A stretch of DNA of 64,000 nucleotides from Rhynchonema sp. JSB1_4 (lineage: Eukaryota; Nematoda; Chromadorea; Monhysterida; Xyalidae). The translations under genes were made by a program, and so were the position numbers. The stretch spans positions 45,083 through 109,082 of the forward strand of contig JASAMV010002668.1 in NCBI GenBank assembly GCA_030248065.1, read 5' to 3'. The notes beneath the pieces are model-generated. The model did no database searches, had not been told where the DNA came from, and worked only from the letters and a program-made list of their open reading frames with translations. Below, one piece after another: positions 1-16,093 of the stretch (positions within the stretch are counted from its first letter, which is position 1; each line of letters starts with the position of its first letter).

Positions 1-28
1 GTCGTTTTGTTGTCAAAATGTACAGTAG

Positions 29-4567
<4,539 letters not shown>

Positions 4568-5016
4568 ATGAGTTTCACGATACTGGGGTCAAACCAACAG
4601 TCGCAGTCCACTTGCAGTGATTTTTTGTGAATCTTTTGTCATTTTAATTGTATAGTGCTGGTTGTTTTTTTACCAATTTTGTTGTCGGTTCATTTCATTG
4701 CCTTGCAGTTAAAACGTACACTGTTTACCGCCTGGTTCCTGTTACATTGTGAACTGTTGTCAAAAAATGTGTATGACGAATAATGGCTTAAAAATGTGTA
4801 TTTCGAATGAATCACGGTGTTTTTATTCGTAGTTGTAGCTTCGGTATTAGCCATGACGTATGCACGTGTACGTTCTCCCTTCCCTTGCTGGCTAAGGGTT
4901 GACGCCCGCTTGTTTCATTATTGCATTAGTCTTGCATGCTTCCACCTTCGCACATCCCTTTCAGCTAGCATTCTCTGTCCTTCCAAGTTTGCCATCCACA
5001 AATCGGTTGTCCAACG
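4568..5016 (+). other. intergenic spacer between helicase and XPG-like gene
   Basis: About 450 bp between two genes on the same strand. It must hold the helicase 3' end and the next promoter. No canonical AATAAA, TATA box or repeat was recognised. Confidence 0.5.
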
Positions 5017-8000
5017 ATGGGCGTGAAACGCTTGACGACGTATCTGAAGAGTGCAGCGCCACGCGATGTGTACAACGAGACCAACTTGTTGGAGCTGTTG
5101 GCCAAATGGAGAGTCAAACACGGTCAAAGCAGCGAACGTGTGTTTTGATGACTTCTGTCATATCTTGATCCAAACTTTGTCCCTTGTCAAAGAAGTGCTT
5201 CTTTCATCATCGTATGATGCATTCGCTCGCAGTTATGGTGGTGCCTGTGCGAGTGGGCCAAAACTGGTCATGCCTCCCTGATTCAGATCACATTTGCAGC
5301 CCCTGTTCTGCTGATCGACGGCCCATCGTTGATGTACAATTTCGTCAGCGATCTGGATTGGGTTTGCCAGGGACAGTACCAGCGATATGTCGCCAAGTGA
5401 GCGCAATAATTGATTTCGTTTCTCTTGCGAAGCATTACTTGTCAGTAAAAGTGTTTTTTCCAGCTGCCAGTCCTTCGTCGATGCACTGCGTCACGTGGTG
5501 GCCAATCTGCATATTGTGTTTGTGTTCGACTGTGATGTGGATGTGAAAAAACACGAAACCTGGATTCAACGACGGCAGAGTGTGCGTTGCTCAAATATTG
5601 TTGCTGTCATCTGCTTTGGTGTCACGTGGCCATCTGGTGCATTTGCACCGACGATGTCCTGGTACACCGCCGGTTCCTGAAAACAACATGAAACGGCCAA
5701 AACTCACTGCTGCCACATCATTGTTGCGCTTTGTCTCCAAAATTGCATTTGTGCACTTTTCAATATGTCTCCATCAGGAACTGCTCGGTTGTGAGACGAT
5801 TTTGAGTGACATCAAGCAAGGCCGCGCTCCGAGGAAGACCGATGATTGGCGACCGTCGATGGTATCGATGGTCACGGCGGCCAGCATTTTCAAACACGAA
5901 TTGGACTGTGAAGTTTGTATTTTTGCATTATTTTATCTTTATACTTGCTGAATTTGATCTTTTGTTTATATTCAGGTGATCGTGGCACCGCACTCTGATG
6001 CCGATCCGGCTCTGGTCAGTCTCGCGTGTCAGTACGGGCCCGAACGTTGTGTTGGTGTGCTCAGTTCGGATACAGGTTACTTTTTGGAGGGTTTGATCAT
6101 CAAGATCTGCGGAAAGACCCCAGTTTTTGTCAGTGAAAACTTTGGAAACGTGAAATACTCAATCTTTTTCTCGCAGACATGTGCATGTTCGACATGCGGG
6201 GCGTACCGTTCTTGATGACACCCAACCCAGTCGCTGTTGATTGGTACAAACGTCCAAAGGTACACCTTTACTAGTTTTGATAAATTTTTAAATGATGACG
6301 GCATAAGATATTATATGTCTTGTCGCACAGATCGGTGTGTTCAACCAAACAGCGTTCTGCCGATTGCTCAACTGCGACGCAGCGCGTCTGGCGCTGTTAT
6401 CATGCCTATTGGGCAATGATCACACGAGTCCGAACATGCAACAGCTCAAACAGTACCACAAAAGTTGGTCGCGTTCATTGTTGTAGCGTGCGGCCTTTCA
6501 CATGTCAAACACTTTTTCAGCCGATTTTGTTTTGATCAAATCTTGCAGGCCTGAAACTGCACTGCGGCCCAGCGATGGACAGCAATCTCCAATTTGGCAG
6601 TCAATTTCTGAATCTGATGCGCGGCTTGATGAAGGCGCATTCACATTTAGATTTGACCAATCGCAGACAAATTGGCCAACTCGAACGTCGTGTGTTTGGA
6701 CAGGATCAAAACGTGTTCGTGGAATCAATTCAGGTGCCTATTTGTGCTTGCTCATCTTGCTAAATTTCAAGTTCGAAAAAGTGGCGTTATTCACAATGTT
6801 GCAGCACATTCAACGCGCTTCACAAGATTTCGACGTCTCTGCGTGCAGCGTCAAGCCTCTACGTCCAGTGGGCAAAGATCTGTGGTCGTGCTTGCTACAG
6901 AAGCACATCAACTTCGAACATCACTACGGTTGGTCTGGTTTCGCTCTGCGGAACGGTCAACCCTCTTCATAGTGCCGCCATTTTGGCGCACTGCAAAGAA
7001 TATTCGCCACATCAGGGCAATGAGGAGATTAAAAGCAGGTTTGCCGGTTGGGACCAAAATAGTGTTGAAAATGATCGCTGCATAGACTGCGTCACTATAA
7101 TAAACAGGCGGACTACATAGATGGAAAGCCGCAATTGTATCACATTTTATTAAAAAACTGTTATTGTACCCCGAATACAGAATTGATCCCAATGCTATGC
7201 CAAGCGGTGCGTTCGTGCAGCACCAGTATGGAATGGGAACGTGAGACTGGCCTGCCACCGTATGCCAAACTGCTGTTGCCGGCTGTGATTCGCATGCACT
7301 CGCTCTGTCTCGGACCTGGCATGTTAGTTCATTACACATCAGGTTCTTTATAGTGAACGGGACCCGGCATTTTCGGTTAATACTCACTCTAGTTTGATAG
7401 GTGGGGGCTGTGGATGCCACTATAACAAGGGTGCACTGTGTAACCCTTGATATTGATATCTGAAATCGGACATTCTACATTTCTCTCGTTTGCTTTTGCA
7501 GCCAAGTGGTCGAGTACTATTCGTCGCTTGGTCACGATCTGCGTACGCCAGCCAAATTCACCACCGCTCAATTCCCATTCACGCTGGAGCAATTATTCGA
7601 GCCCGATTGCGGTGATGACGTGAAGATGGATGCGTTGCGTGAAATCTGGGGATGGAGCATTGCCAGCGCTGCCAGTGCGATTACCAGTGCTGATGTGGTC
7701 GAGTGTTTTCTGCAGTATTTGCAGGTTATGTGCATGTTCCTTCGTGAAATCTTTTGGTGTGATGTTTCACAGTCAGTCTTCATCATCGTGGTGCTATTTT
7801 GCAGCACAACGGTTGCGATCTGAAGTCATTCGAGCTCGAAGCATTCCGTGAGACCACGCGTCAAGTCGGTGCACACAAATGGCCCATTGACGTGCAGGTA
7901 TGTTGTGAAATCCGCAATTAGTTGTAATCTCAATATACAGTTCACTCTCTTTATGGTGACCGTCTAAATGGTGATTATTCGTGAATGATATTCTGGTCCG

Positions 8001-8600
8001 CAACCTGCCGTTAATCTCCTAATTAGCCCCCAATATGGCAGGTATTATTCACGGTGACCGAAAATGCCTATTCCCGATCGTGTCACTATGGGCGATATCA
8101 AACTTGGTGATGCGATCGGATCGGACCGTCCCGCCATGGTCAACCGTGACTTTTTTGAATTAAGGATATTAGGAAATTTACTGATTCCACTAATTTCGAC
8201 CAGCGTAAAAGATGTTTCCCCAAAATGAGTAATGTCTAAGCTGGACGAAATTAGTGGCCCCAGTGCACTTCCTGAGAGCCTCACGCGTGACCATGGCAGC
8301 TCAGATTCGATCCGATCACCAAGTTTGATATCGCTCGGTAAGAGGGTGGACTGCAACTGTCTACTAGTTTTGCTTGTTAGTATGAAAGTAGCCAGTGCCT
8401 CTGCTCTCTGGTTGCAGCCCCCATCCCAACCATCCGTGCGGGCCATCCACCTTGCCGTCTACATGAATCGCTTTCTGTCCAAATTCCTGCTCAGTGTGTC
8501 CGCGTGCAACACACCCATTCCCGTGCAGCTGACATTCCCCTGGAAAATGTTCGACGGGCCGTTGTTCATGCAGATCTATTTGGGACTCGCTAATGTGTAG
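5017..8600 (+). CDS. XPG/FEN1-fold (PIN-like) protein, asteroid/FAM120-like
   Basis: Thirteen exons close in frame to 578 residues: 5017-5137, 5300-5396, 5464-5581, 5778-5912, 5976-6075, 6177-6259, 6331-6463, 6549-6733, 6805-6928, 7181-7322, 7502-7724, 7805-7897, 8418-8600. The start MGVKRLTTYLKSA fits the N-terminus of flap-nuclease relatives. Motifs follow in family order: VLLIDGPSLMY (first acidic strand), IVFVFDCDVDVKKHETW (N-domain), DADPALVSLACQYG and SSDTDMCMFD (I-domain acidic residues), then LLGNDHT where the nucleases have a LCGSDYT-like helix-turn. The second half is not recognised. The acidic residues are mostly present, so nuclease activity cannot be excluded. FAM120/asteroid proteins, which share this fold, are generally regarded as weak or non-nucleases. 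The family call is good; the exact orthologue is uncertain. Confidence 0.72.
8096..8330. repeat. TA-flanked MITE (TCAAACTTGGTGAT ends), copy 1
   Basis: Inverted ends TATCAAACTTGGTGAT and ATCACCAAGTTTGATA enclose a second hairpin built on CCACTAATTTCGACCAGCG and its complement. TA at both extremes suggests Tc1/mariner-type insertion. It lies in the last intron of the XPG-like gene. A second copy is at 51565-51808. Confidence 0.7.
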
Positions 8601-10023
8601 AAGTGTGCGTTTTGACAATGTTCGCGGCACCATTGTGACAGTGTGTTATCAATTTGTTATTTTCGCCACAGTGATTGTTTTGTTCATCAGATTTACCATC
8701 ATAGCCCTGTGCATCAATTGCCCGTTGCGTTTACTGTGCATCTTTTGTGCAATCAATTTTGTTCAATGTTCTCGTGTGTGATTTAAGTTGGTCTATATTT
8801 CATATCAATTGTCTGGTTGTCATACATTGATTACATTTGTCGTATTCATTATCAATTTTCAGTTCTTTGATCAAATGATCAAATATACGGTGAAACATCA
8901 TGCGGCTGATTGGGTTCTTTTGCAGAATTTTGTTGAAGGTGATCACTTCCCCTGGTAGTTTTGATTTGATGCTCCGAAATAATTATATTTTGCCGGACGT
9001 GAAGTTATGCCGGTCATATGTACGTGCTTCTTGTCATGCACATCATTGAAGTAAATTCTTGTGACTGGATGTTGTACTGGTGTTGGGCCGACTGCTTCAT
9101 CATTCTAAGCTTTGTCACCATTGGGCCGTTCCATTATGTTACGAAACAAAACCAGTGGGCACGTACCGTGAATGATTGCATTGGCATCATTCCTAAGATA
9201 GGGAATGAACCACGTCATAACACAAGAATGTGCACTCAGATGCCGCTTTGGCAGGCATAAGCAAATGTGATTATAAAATATGATACTAATTTCGGCCAAC
9301 CCTCCAGTTATAACGTTCGTGCTGCATTTTTGGTTGAAAGTTGCCAATTTTTTATCATTATACGTGAAGCGGTGTGCGTGCAAAGTGCAAGCAGAGTCTA
9401 AACACCCCGGATGGCGTGTCGAATTTAATTAACGATTGCGTTCATTTTGTATTTACCCAATAATTGTCGGTTTCATATATGCCTGCGCAAAAATAATTTT
9501 TTGTGGGGAGCAAAGGCAAGACCATACTTCAATAAACACTTGTTCAAAAGAAATCGGCTCGGTGCAGCTACCCTGTGATTGACAATCAGTCAAAAATCTA
9601 CCTGTGCACTCCGTGTTCTGTTCTGTGATACGTTATAAATGAACACTGTGGCACACACGCTGCATATTTTACAGCACGTTGTTGGGTGAGTGCTAAGTGC
9701 ACTGGTTTTAGAAATTGATTTGAGCTTAGCCTGATTGTCAAGCAGCAGCAGGGCAGCTGCATCGGTCGGATTTCCAAGACCAAATGATCACCTTCAGATC
9801 ACAATTTCGAGCGGAAAACGGCACTTTTGGGTCATCTTGTGTTTAGTGTTTCTATAAAATAACCGTCTGGATGTTATCCTTCCCATCCACAACATAAGTT
9901 TGAAAACTCTTATATAAAATACGTGGAGGGTTATTGCGCTCCCCCTTTGACGGACCGACTGTTTTGCACGTTGTCTCGTCTTTCACAATGAATGCTGATG
10001 AAACTTTTTTCAGGCTGAACTTT
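8601..10023. other. intergenic, no gene seen
   Basis: The first few hundred bases are T-rich and probably the 3' UTR of the XPG-like gene. An AATAAA is present near 9532. No reading frame with domain features or splice-consistent exons was found on either strand. Confidence 0.5.
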
Positions 10024-10135
10024 GGGTGGAATTTTCGAAACAGTGCAAACATCAGTTGAGTGTAAAGGTCGGCGTAAGCTCGGTGGAAAGCTCTAATGGC
10101 CAACTGATGTTCACACCGTTTCGAACATACCACCC
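10024..10135. repeat. palindromic MITE, short copy (GGGTGGAATTTTCGAAAC ends)
   Basis: Starts GGGTGGAATTTTCGAAAC and ends with the complement ...GTTTCGAACATACCACCC. Only 112 bp, half the length of the other two copies, with a deleted centre. Confidence 0.65.
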
Positions 10136-10143
10136 AATGGCCC

Positions 10144-10350
10144 AAATTCTCGAAAGCGCCATCGGGGGCGGTCTGGGGAGTGAAAGGGAATTTACGCACC
10201 GATGTGAAGAGCGTATAGTACGCTATCCAAAATATTTGTGCGTTGACTAAGGCTGCTGTTCGAGTACACGCAAATAACTGCGGTCAGCCAGCTGGAAGTT
10301 ATCATCTCTTCTGGTTGCGCAATCGCCCCCGGTGGTGCTTTCGAGAATTT
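10144..10350. repeat. inverted-repeat element adjoining the short MITE
   Basis: AATTCTCGAAAGCGCCATCG on the left is mirrored by GGTGGTGCTTTCGAGAATTT on the right. The interior shares GGTCAGCCAGCTGGAAG with the element at 1941-2296. Non-coding. Confidence 0.5.
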
Positions 10351-10630
10351 GTGCCAATGTTTGAAAAGAAAAGTTGTTCACTCGTTATCTCATAGACATT
10401 ACACCCGAATCTAACCCGTTCACGGAACGGCAAATCACGTAACAAATAAAATTAGAAAAATAACAGATATATTTTTGAAGAGTGAAAACAATCGGTAATG
10501 TGCTCGTAACACTGAAAAGCGACAGAACAAGCAAGGAAACCGGGAATCAGTAATGTATCGAAACATTGCGATGACATGTTTGTACAAACTGAGTTTATTA
10601 TTATCGAGTTTTGACCCTGAATACCAAGGA

Positions 10631-12767
10631 TCAGCAGCCTTTTGCGAAATAAACGGCTTTTGGATCCTCAATGGTCATTGATCTGTCTTCACATACGGCG
10701 TTGGCGTACAGATAACACTCGTATTGATCACTGAAGATTGAAATTTACCAGTCCCATGATCCTTTGAGTCTATTCGACCAAAATTTAAGAGTGGCAGTGT
10801 AGACGAACAGATCGGCGTATTCCACATGGACAGAAAAACAAAATTTGCGATCCATCTACAGATCTACGGCACTTTTATCGCTAACATTGACCAAAACGTG
10901 ATCTCATTCACAACTTAACAGGTTGCATTGTTTCAAACGTGCACGAAAGGCAACGCAGGCTTACTGTAATCAAGTTTCACGCACCTGTAATAGACAGCCG
11001 ATCGACACTCCTCTATTTCGCAACATCGCTCGATACATTTCTCAGGACTGAACACTTGTTTGTGAGTGTTGTTGAACAACAACAGGACTGCATTGATCGG
11101 ATATTGGCCTTTCATCATCTTGTATGTGGCTAAAATGCAGATGATTCATTATCTTACAACGAATTGACGTTTCAGCCGGCAATAAGCGGGCATTTCCGGT
11201 ATACACCAACTCGCATCGCATCGTTTCTGCACTTTGGCGACGATGCAGTTCTCGGCGCCCGGATAGTCGCATGGCGGCGGATACATGTTCTCATCGTTAC
11301 GACAACTGTCTTCGTACCCTGCAAGTCCAGAGACAGACAAAAGATATTCACAGGTCAGAACCAAAAGAAAAACGGGAAAAAGATCGCCGAATGGTCAGCA
11401 CCATTTTCTAGCAGCACGTGTGACACCCATCGCCGTAGCATCGCCACGTTCGAATAGACAGCCGACTTTGAGCCGCATCTGGCCGGACCCCAGGACACGA
11501 TGCCGGACGCGTACCAACTGGTGCCCGTTGCTCGATCCAGACACATCAACGGACCACCGCTGTCACCCTAAAAATTTGCTACTTGGGTCATTTTTCAACA
11601 GAATGCCTTTCTGCACTAATTTTCGATGGGTCTTTTTCAACAAAATATCCATTCCGCATTAATTTCCCATGGGCAAAATCTCCATTCCACACTAATCTCC
11701 TAATGTTTCTTTTTCAACAAAATGACCATTCTGCCCTAATTCCCCATGGGTCTTTTTTTCAGTAAACCACTGACTCTGCACGGCGAACTGCCGCCCGGTG
11801 ATCCGCTGCACATCATTGTGGCATCGATGCTGTCCTTCCACATCGAATCATGCGCACAATATTCCTCACGGTCTTTGACTTGGACTTTAGCGAACAACGG
11901 AATTTGTGAACCAAACGATCCTGGAATTTGGTGTTTGAAAAAATGTAGCTTCCGACTGAGAAACAGTGTGTGTCTGGGTATATAGTGAGCTAACGATGGG
12001 TTGATCCCCATCCGGCCACGACGCATTGATCGTTTACTCGTGGCTCAAACGGCATCGTGTTGGGGCCGTAGCAAGGCAGACAAATCGGGTTGACGTTCAT
12101 CTGCAAACTTTGTGCATGGGTTGGCTCTTTTTTGCGTTCATATCATGCCAAAAGGTCCATGTGCCATTCCCAGACGACTAACGTACATATGTTCTGGTTC
12201 TCAATATGGCAATGTCGAACGAGTTTGAGTTTTCCTTGTAGTTCGGGTGCTGATGGAATCGTTCGAAGGACACTCTCTGCGCCATCGGGTCATTCAGATC
12301 GGAAGTGTTGTATGAGTTGACCCAAGCCGACAGTTCGTATGTTTCTCGGCCGACGACACTACAGTTGGGCCAAGAACGGTTACATTTCATTGTCATTTTC
12401 GAATGATAAAACTTTGTAAAATAAAAGTGATATGATGAGAACCAAACCAATGAGCAGCGGTTATTATCAGATTGGGTGCAATGACGGCACCGCCACACAC
12501 GAGCTTATCATTGTGTCTGATGTTAATCAACCACGGAATCGCGCCTGGTTTCATACCGGATCCACCGACGATGTAGGGCTGCGCAGAATCAAGCAGTACA
12601 ACAACGATGTTTTGATCTTTTGGATGTACTAGCAAAGGCGAACTAACCGTGACGACGGGGAAGTATGGCGCTTGACCACATCGTTCGAAATACTTGGTCA
12701 ATCGAAACTGGCCATCGGCACACGAAACGAGCGCAACGATCAAGAAAACGACTGTCGAAACGAACAT
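10631..12767 (-). CDS. secreted chymotrypsin-fold serine protease with Cys-rich and PAN C-terminal modules
   Basis: Eight exons on the minus strand (12767-12448, 12358-12187, 12100-11995, 11920-11775, 11567-11402, 11318-11158, 11118-10985, 10730-10631) join in frame to 434 residues. A hydrophobic signal (VSTVVFLIVALVSC) is followed by a pro-segment with one Cys (YFERCGQAPYF). The mature N-terminus is IVGGSGMKPGAIPW, with all three catalytic motifs: TAAHC, FDIAILRT and GDSGGPLMC. The residue six before the catalytic Ser is Ser (SSPCRGDSGG), predicting a chymotrypsin-like rather than trypsin-like pocket. After the last protease helix comes a six-Cys stretch resembling ShKT (SCRNDENMYPPPC, NCIVAKVQKRC, WC). 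Next is a PAN/apple module (SPEKCIERCCEIEECRSAVYY, YECYLYANAVCED) ending at TGA 10631-10633. The acceptor at 11118 is weak, so that junction is the least certain. Confidence 0.88.
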
Positions 12768-14160
12768 TTCACTGTTTCACATGTGTCCGTTTTAAATGAC
12801 GAATCTGAAAATGATAGTTCCTTACTATGCAAAATTCTGGCTCGAAAATTGACGCGAGCAAACTCAATTATCATGTGACAGACAGTAGTTCTCAAACTGA
12901 ACTTGCTGAAAATGCGCATGCGCAGCACTACACTTCTTCTTTTAACTAATCAACGAACTTGACTAACTAACTGACGTATTGCGCACATTACATGGTACGG
13001 AACCAGCAAGGTACGCACGATGTACATGTACATACATATTACAGCGCAAAATAAACACGTTTCATTTTATTCAATAAGTGACGTCGTAGCCAAAAACAGG
13101 TGAAATGTATGAAAATTGCCGGACTGAATGTGTGAGCATTGGAGACATGTGGCGGAGAAAAGAGTGAGAATGAGAAGCGCGAAAATAGCTGCTTACTCAG
13201 TCCCTGGCACACAACCACAATGTTCCCTGTCTCCCGTCCAAACAAACATAGTGCTACAGCTACACTACAGTCTATCCTCTCAACAGTGAATCAATCGGGA
13301 TCCAAATTTTTGTTCACTATCCAGAGTATAGTAAAGGTGGTGTTATAACTTCTCCATTTTGGGCTTGTAGACAGTGAGGACAAATTTTTGTTTCAATAAT
13401 ACTTTGTGATAGCGAGAGCGCTAATTTCGATGATCGCGAAAGTTGTTCATTCGGTGCTGGGGAACAACCTTTACGCTGGTCGAAATAGTGATCCAATGCT
13501 ATCCGAAAATTTGATTCAAACAAAAATTTGTCCTCATTGTCAGCAAGCCCAAAATGGACAAGAAAGCTCCAGCTTAATTGTGGGAGGTTCAACAGATTGG
13601 GAACCAAACTATCGTTCACACAATACTGATATGTAGAGAGAGTCTCAGTGTGGAGGTTTACCAGACTCAACTGCTGTATTATAAAAGAACTCATGTTGCA
13701 TCCAGATCCAACTCTTTCTCAAAAGTGAACACGTCTCACCGGAAATTGTTTGAAGCAGAACGACTTCTTTCAGGAGGGATTGTTTTGCCCTGCATGCACA
13801 GTCGTTAGTGCCTTACTTTAAACTCATCGTTTTGCTTGTTTTTTGTCAAAATTTGTCTCCACTTTGTTGTGATGTACTTGTCTGCACGAACTTTGTTCAT
13901 TTTGTCGGTGGTGACACATTCCCAATGTACTGAGGCAAAACCAAATCGTCTGCTTGCTGTCGGCACATGGCGACAGACACAATTATGATTTGGGCCAGGC
14001 GGGCAGACGTCACGCGCGGTATGTTCCAAGTTTCTTCGAATTGCCCACATTTATAGCAACAGTGTCGACGTGGTTCTGCCACAGGACGCATGGACGGACC
14101 CACTGGTGCACGTTTATATAGTAAGGTTCAATCTGCCACACCCACCAAACCGGACGCAGT
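12768..14160. other. intergenic between protease (-) and Ly6 gene (+)
   Basis: Divergent promoter space. It holds an inverted repeat at 13340-13575 but no gene that could be supported. The ORFs here lack signal peptides, domains or consistent splice sites. Confidence 0.5.
13340..13575. repeat. inverted-repeat (MITE-like) element
   Basis: Left arm TTCTCCATTTTGGGCTTGTA..AGTGAGGACAAATTTTTGTT, right arm its complement (AACAAAAATTTGTCCTCATT..AAGCCCAAAATGGACAAGAA). The loop contains a GCTAATTTCGA...CGCTGGTCGAAATAG hairpin related to the one inside the MITE at 8096-8330. Confidence 0.6.
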
Positions 14161-14303
14161 CGAAGCAGGCAACAAGCTCAACACACAGTCAACAAGCCAC
14201 GCAGCTGGCTCGTGTGCGTTTCGAATGTTTCAGTCACACAAGCTGTGTGCGTCAGCTGCGTGGCTTCTTGACTGTGTGTGACTTGTTGCCTGCGTTCGAC
14301 TCG
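14161..14303. repeat. short inverted repeat (hairpin) upstream of Ly6 gene
   Basis: CGAAGCAGGCAACAAG and CAAGCCACGCAGCTG on the left are complemented by CAGCTGCGTGGCTTCTTGAC and CTTGTTGCCTGCGTTCG on the right, a hairpin of roughly 140 bp. It could be a MITE remnant. It lies about 270 bp before the Ly6 start codon. Confidence 0.55.
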
Positions 14304-14570
14304 AACGGGAGCTCCCCCCAAAGAAAACAAAAGAAAAAAATATACCACCAAAAGGTAAATCAAACTTCAAAGCGACGGCAGGCGTCAGAGCCATTAGCAA
14401 GTCGCGTCATTAGTCACATAAAATGGCTGCTCGATGAAAAGACCCGTGGTTTCATGAGTTGAATGAAAAGGTAGTTGTTACCGCCGTGGCTTTCAATGCG
14501 TACGTGCGCGCCAAGTTTCGGTCTTGTACTGCATTGCTCAGCTTTTTTCAGATTGCAACTGAAGGAAACG

Positions 14571-15637
14571 ATGAACATTAACGTGTGCTCCCACATCTTT
14601 ATTCTGAACTTTATTGTGAGCCAGCTGCCGTCAGATGTCGTTGCAGGTGGGATACATTCGCATGTATACGTACATAGATCCGTTAGGTTTTTTGCTTTCT
14701 GGTGGCCCGCCATGCACCCGTATTTTTCAGCGTTCTCAATTGATTGCTATAAATGCCTGGTGTTAACCGAGAGCGAGCAAGGAACCTGCAACCGAACGGT
14801 CGAAACGTGCTCAGGCAACAGCAGCACCAAGTCATGCATCAAAATGAGTGGCACTGAAATCTGGAGTAAGCCTATCTGCTCACCAAACTTATCCCTCAAC
14901 AAGCTCCACTTGTGCCCATTTATAGGTGGCGTATATGTTGCGTTCTACGACTGCCACACAGATTATATCACCGATCATTGTGGGAAGATATTGCCGTTCG
15001 AGCTGCGATACGTATGTCGCCAATGGAATTTATTTTGGGCAAAAATCTATACTATGCTAAAACTGAAAAACTGAAAACGAGTGCGCGCGTCTGTCGACTT
15101 TTTTATATTTTGTCGTGTCGCGAGAAGGTTCCCTTTTGGATACAGCAAGCAATGAGCAAGAGCAAAATGACAAGTTTTCTATTGCTCTTGCTAATCGTCA
15201 TTCTCGCTCTGCATTGCCAAGCAACTCATTACCAAGCAAGATCAGCGACATGGGAAGGCGTAAAACTGAGAGTGGTAAATTTCTGAAGATGCTAAACCTC
15301 CCGGGTGAACTGAGTGCAGAGAGATAAACCTCATAGAGAATGTTTTCACTGTTATGATAAACGAAATGCCACGCAACACGCAACGGGCGAACCCGGGGCG
15401 GAGGCACGGGTAAGCGACTGGTTATTATACCATGGAAATTGCACCGGACGACATTTAAATTGATTATTCGCAACACAGGAAATGATGGGATACAAGGACG
15501 TGCAATTCTGTTCGTGTTCCACATCGTTCTGCAATCGTGCCGCTGCGGATCACAAACCCCGTGCCTTTCTACTATTCATCACTATTCACTGTTGTATTTC
15601 TTTGCTTTCTGAATCTTCGTTATTCTCATTCGACTAA
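14571..15637 (+). CDS. Ly6/uPAR-type three-finger, GPI-anchored surface protein
   Basis: Exons 14571-14646, 14731-14865, 14926-15011 and 15479-15637 join in frame (151 residues). The N-terminus MNINVCSHIFILNFIVSQL is a plausible signal peptide. The mature part opens with IDCYKCLVL, continues with TCNRTVETC, KSCIKMSG and FYDCHTDYITDHC, and closes with FCSCSTSFCNR. This is the CYxC ... CxxxxxCN frame of Ly6/quiver-like three-finger proteins. After CNR come a short hydrophilic spacer and a hydrophobic tail (AFLLFITIHCCISLL), as expected for GPI attachment. Ten cysteines are present. Role in the animal unknown; family members act as receptor or channel co-factors. Intron 3 contains a separate short signal-peptide-like ORF. 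Confidence 0.8.
15152..15274 (+). CDS. possible signal-peptide exon inside Ly6 intron 3
   Basis: ATG 15152 opens 41 codons beginning MSKSKMTSFLLLLLIVILAL, a textbook-looking signal peptide, and runs up to a GTAAAT donor at 15275. No continuing exon was identified. It could be an alternative first exon that splices to the final Ly6 exon at 15479 (both phase 0), the start of a nested small secreted protein, or chance. The surrounding bases are low-complexity (GCAAGCAATGAGCAAGAGC and a near complement), which weakens the case. Confidence 0.3.
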
Positions 15638-16093
15638 CAATCTGTTTGAGGAGACAAAAGAATTAAATTGTGCTGGTAAATGTAAATGAGTCTTTATCTG
15701 CATGTGCAGCTGCACGACCCATCAAACCGAGCACTGGCGATTTTTGTCTCTTGCGTTGGTTAAATAAAAGCATTATAATCGTGCGCAGTGAGACCTAATA
15801 TTCTTTTGGGATGCAATTAATGGTGAACTATCTGTATTCGGTTGGGGATGCAATTAACAAGACAGAAATATGCCCTAAGGGCATAAATGAGGATGTGCAC
15901 TGCTTCTAATGGCTCTGCCCTCGCCATGCACAGATGTGACGAAACTCTGTTTATCAGTTTGCACGCAGTGATCTGTTACAGACCAGCAATAAGATCTGCT
16001 GGTGGGGCTTTATGGAGGCAAATTTGCGTGATGCAAAACATTGTGAGAAACATTGTGATGAATGAATGGTATCCTTTTCAGATTTAAAAAAAA
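15638..16093. other. short intergenic spacer
   Basis: Contains AAATAAAAG near 15761, a likely polyadenylation signal for the Ly6 gene. Nothing else recognised before the receptor start. Confidence 0.45.
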
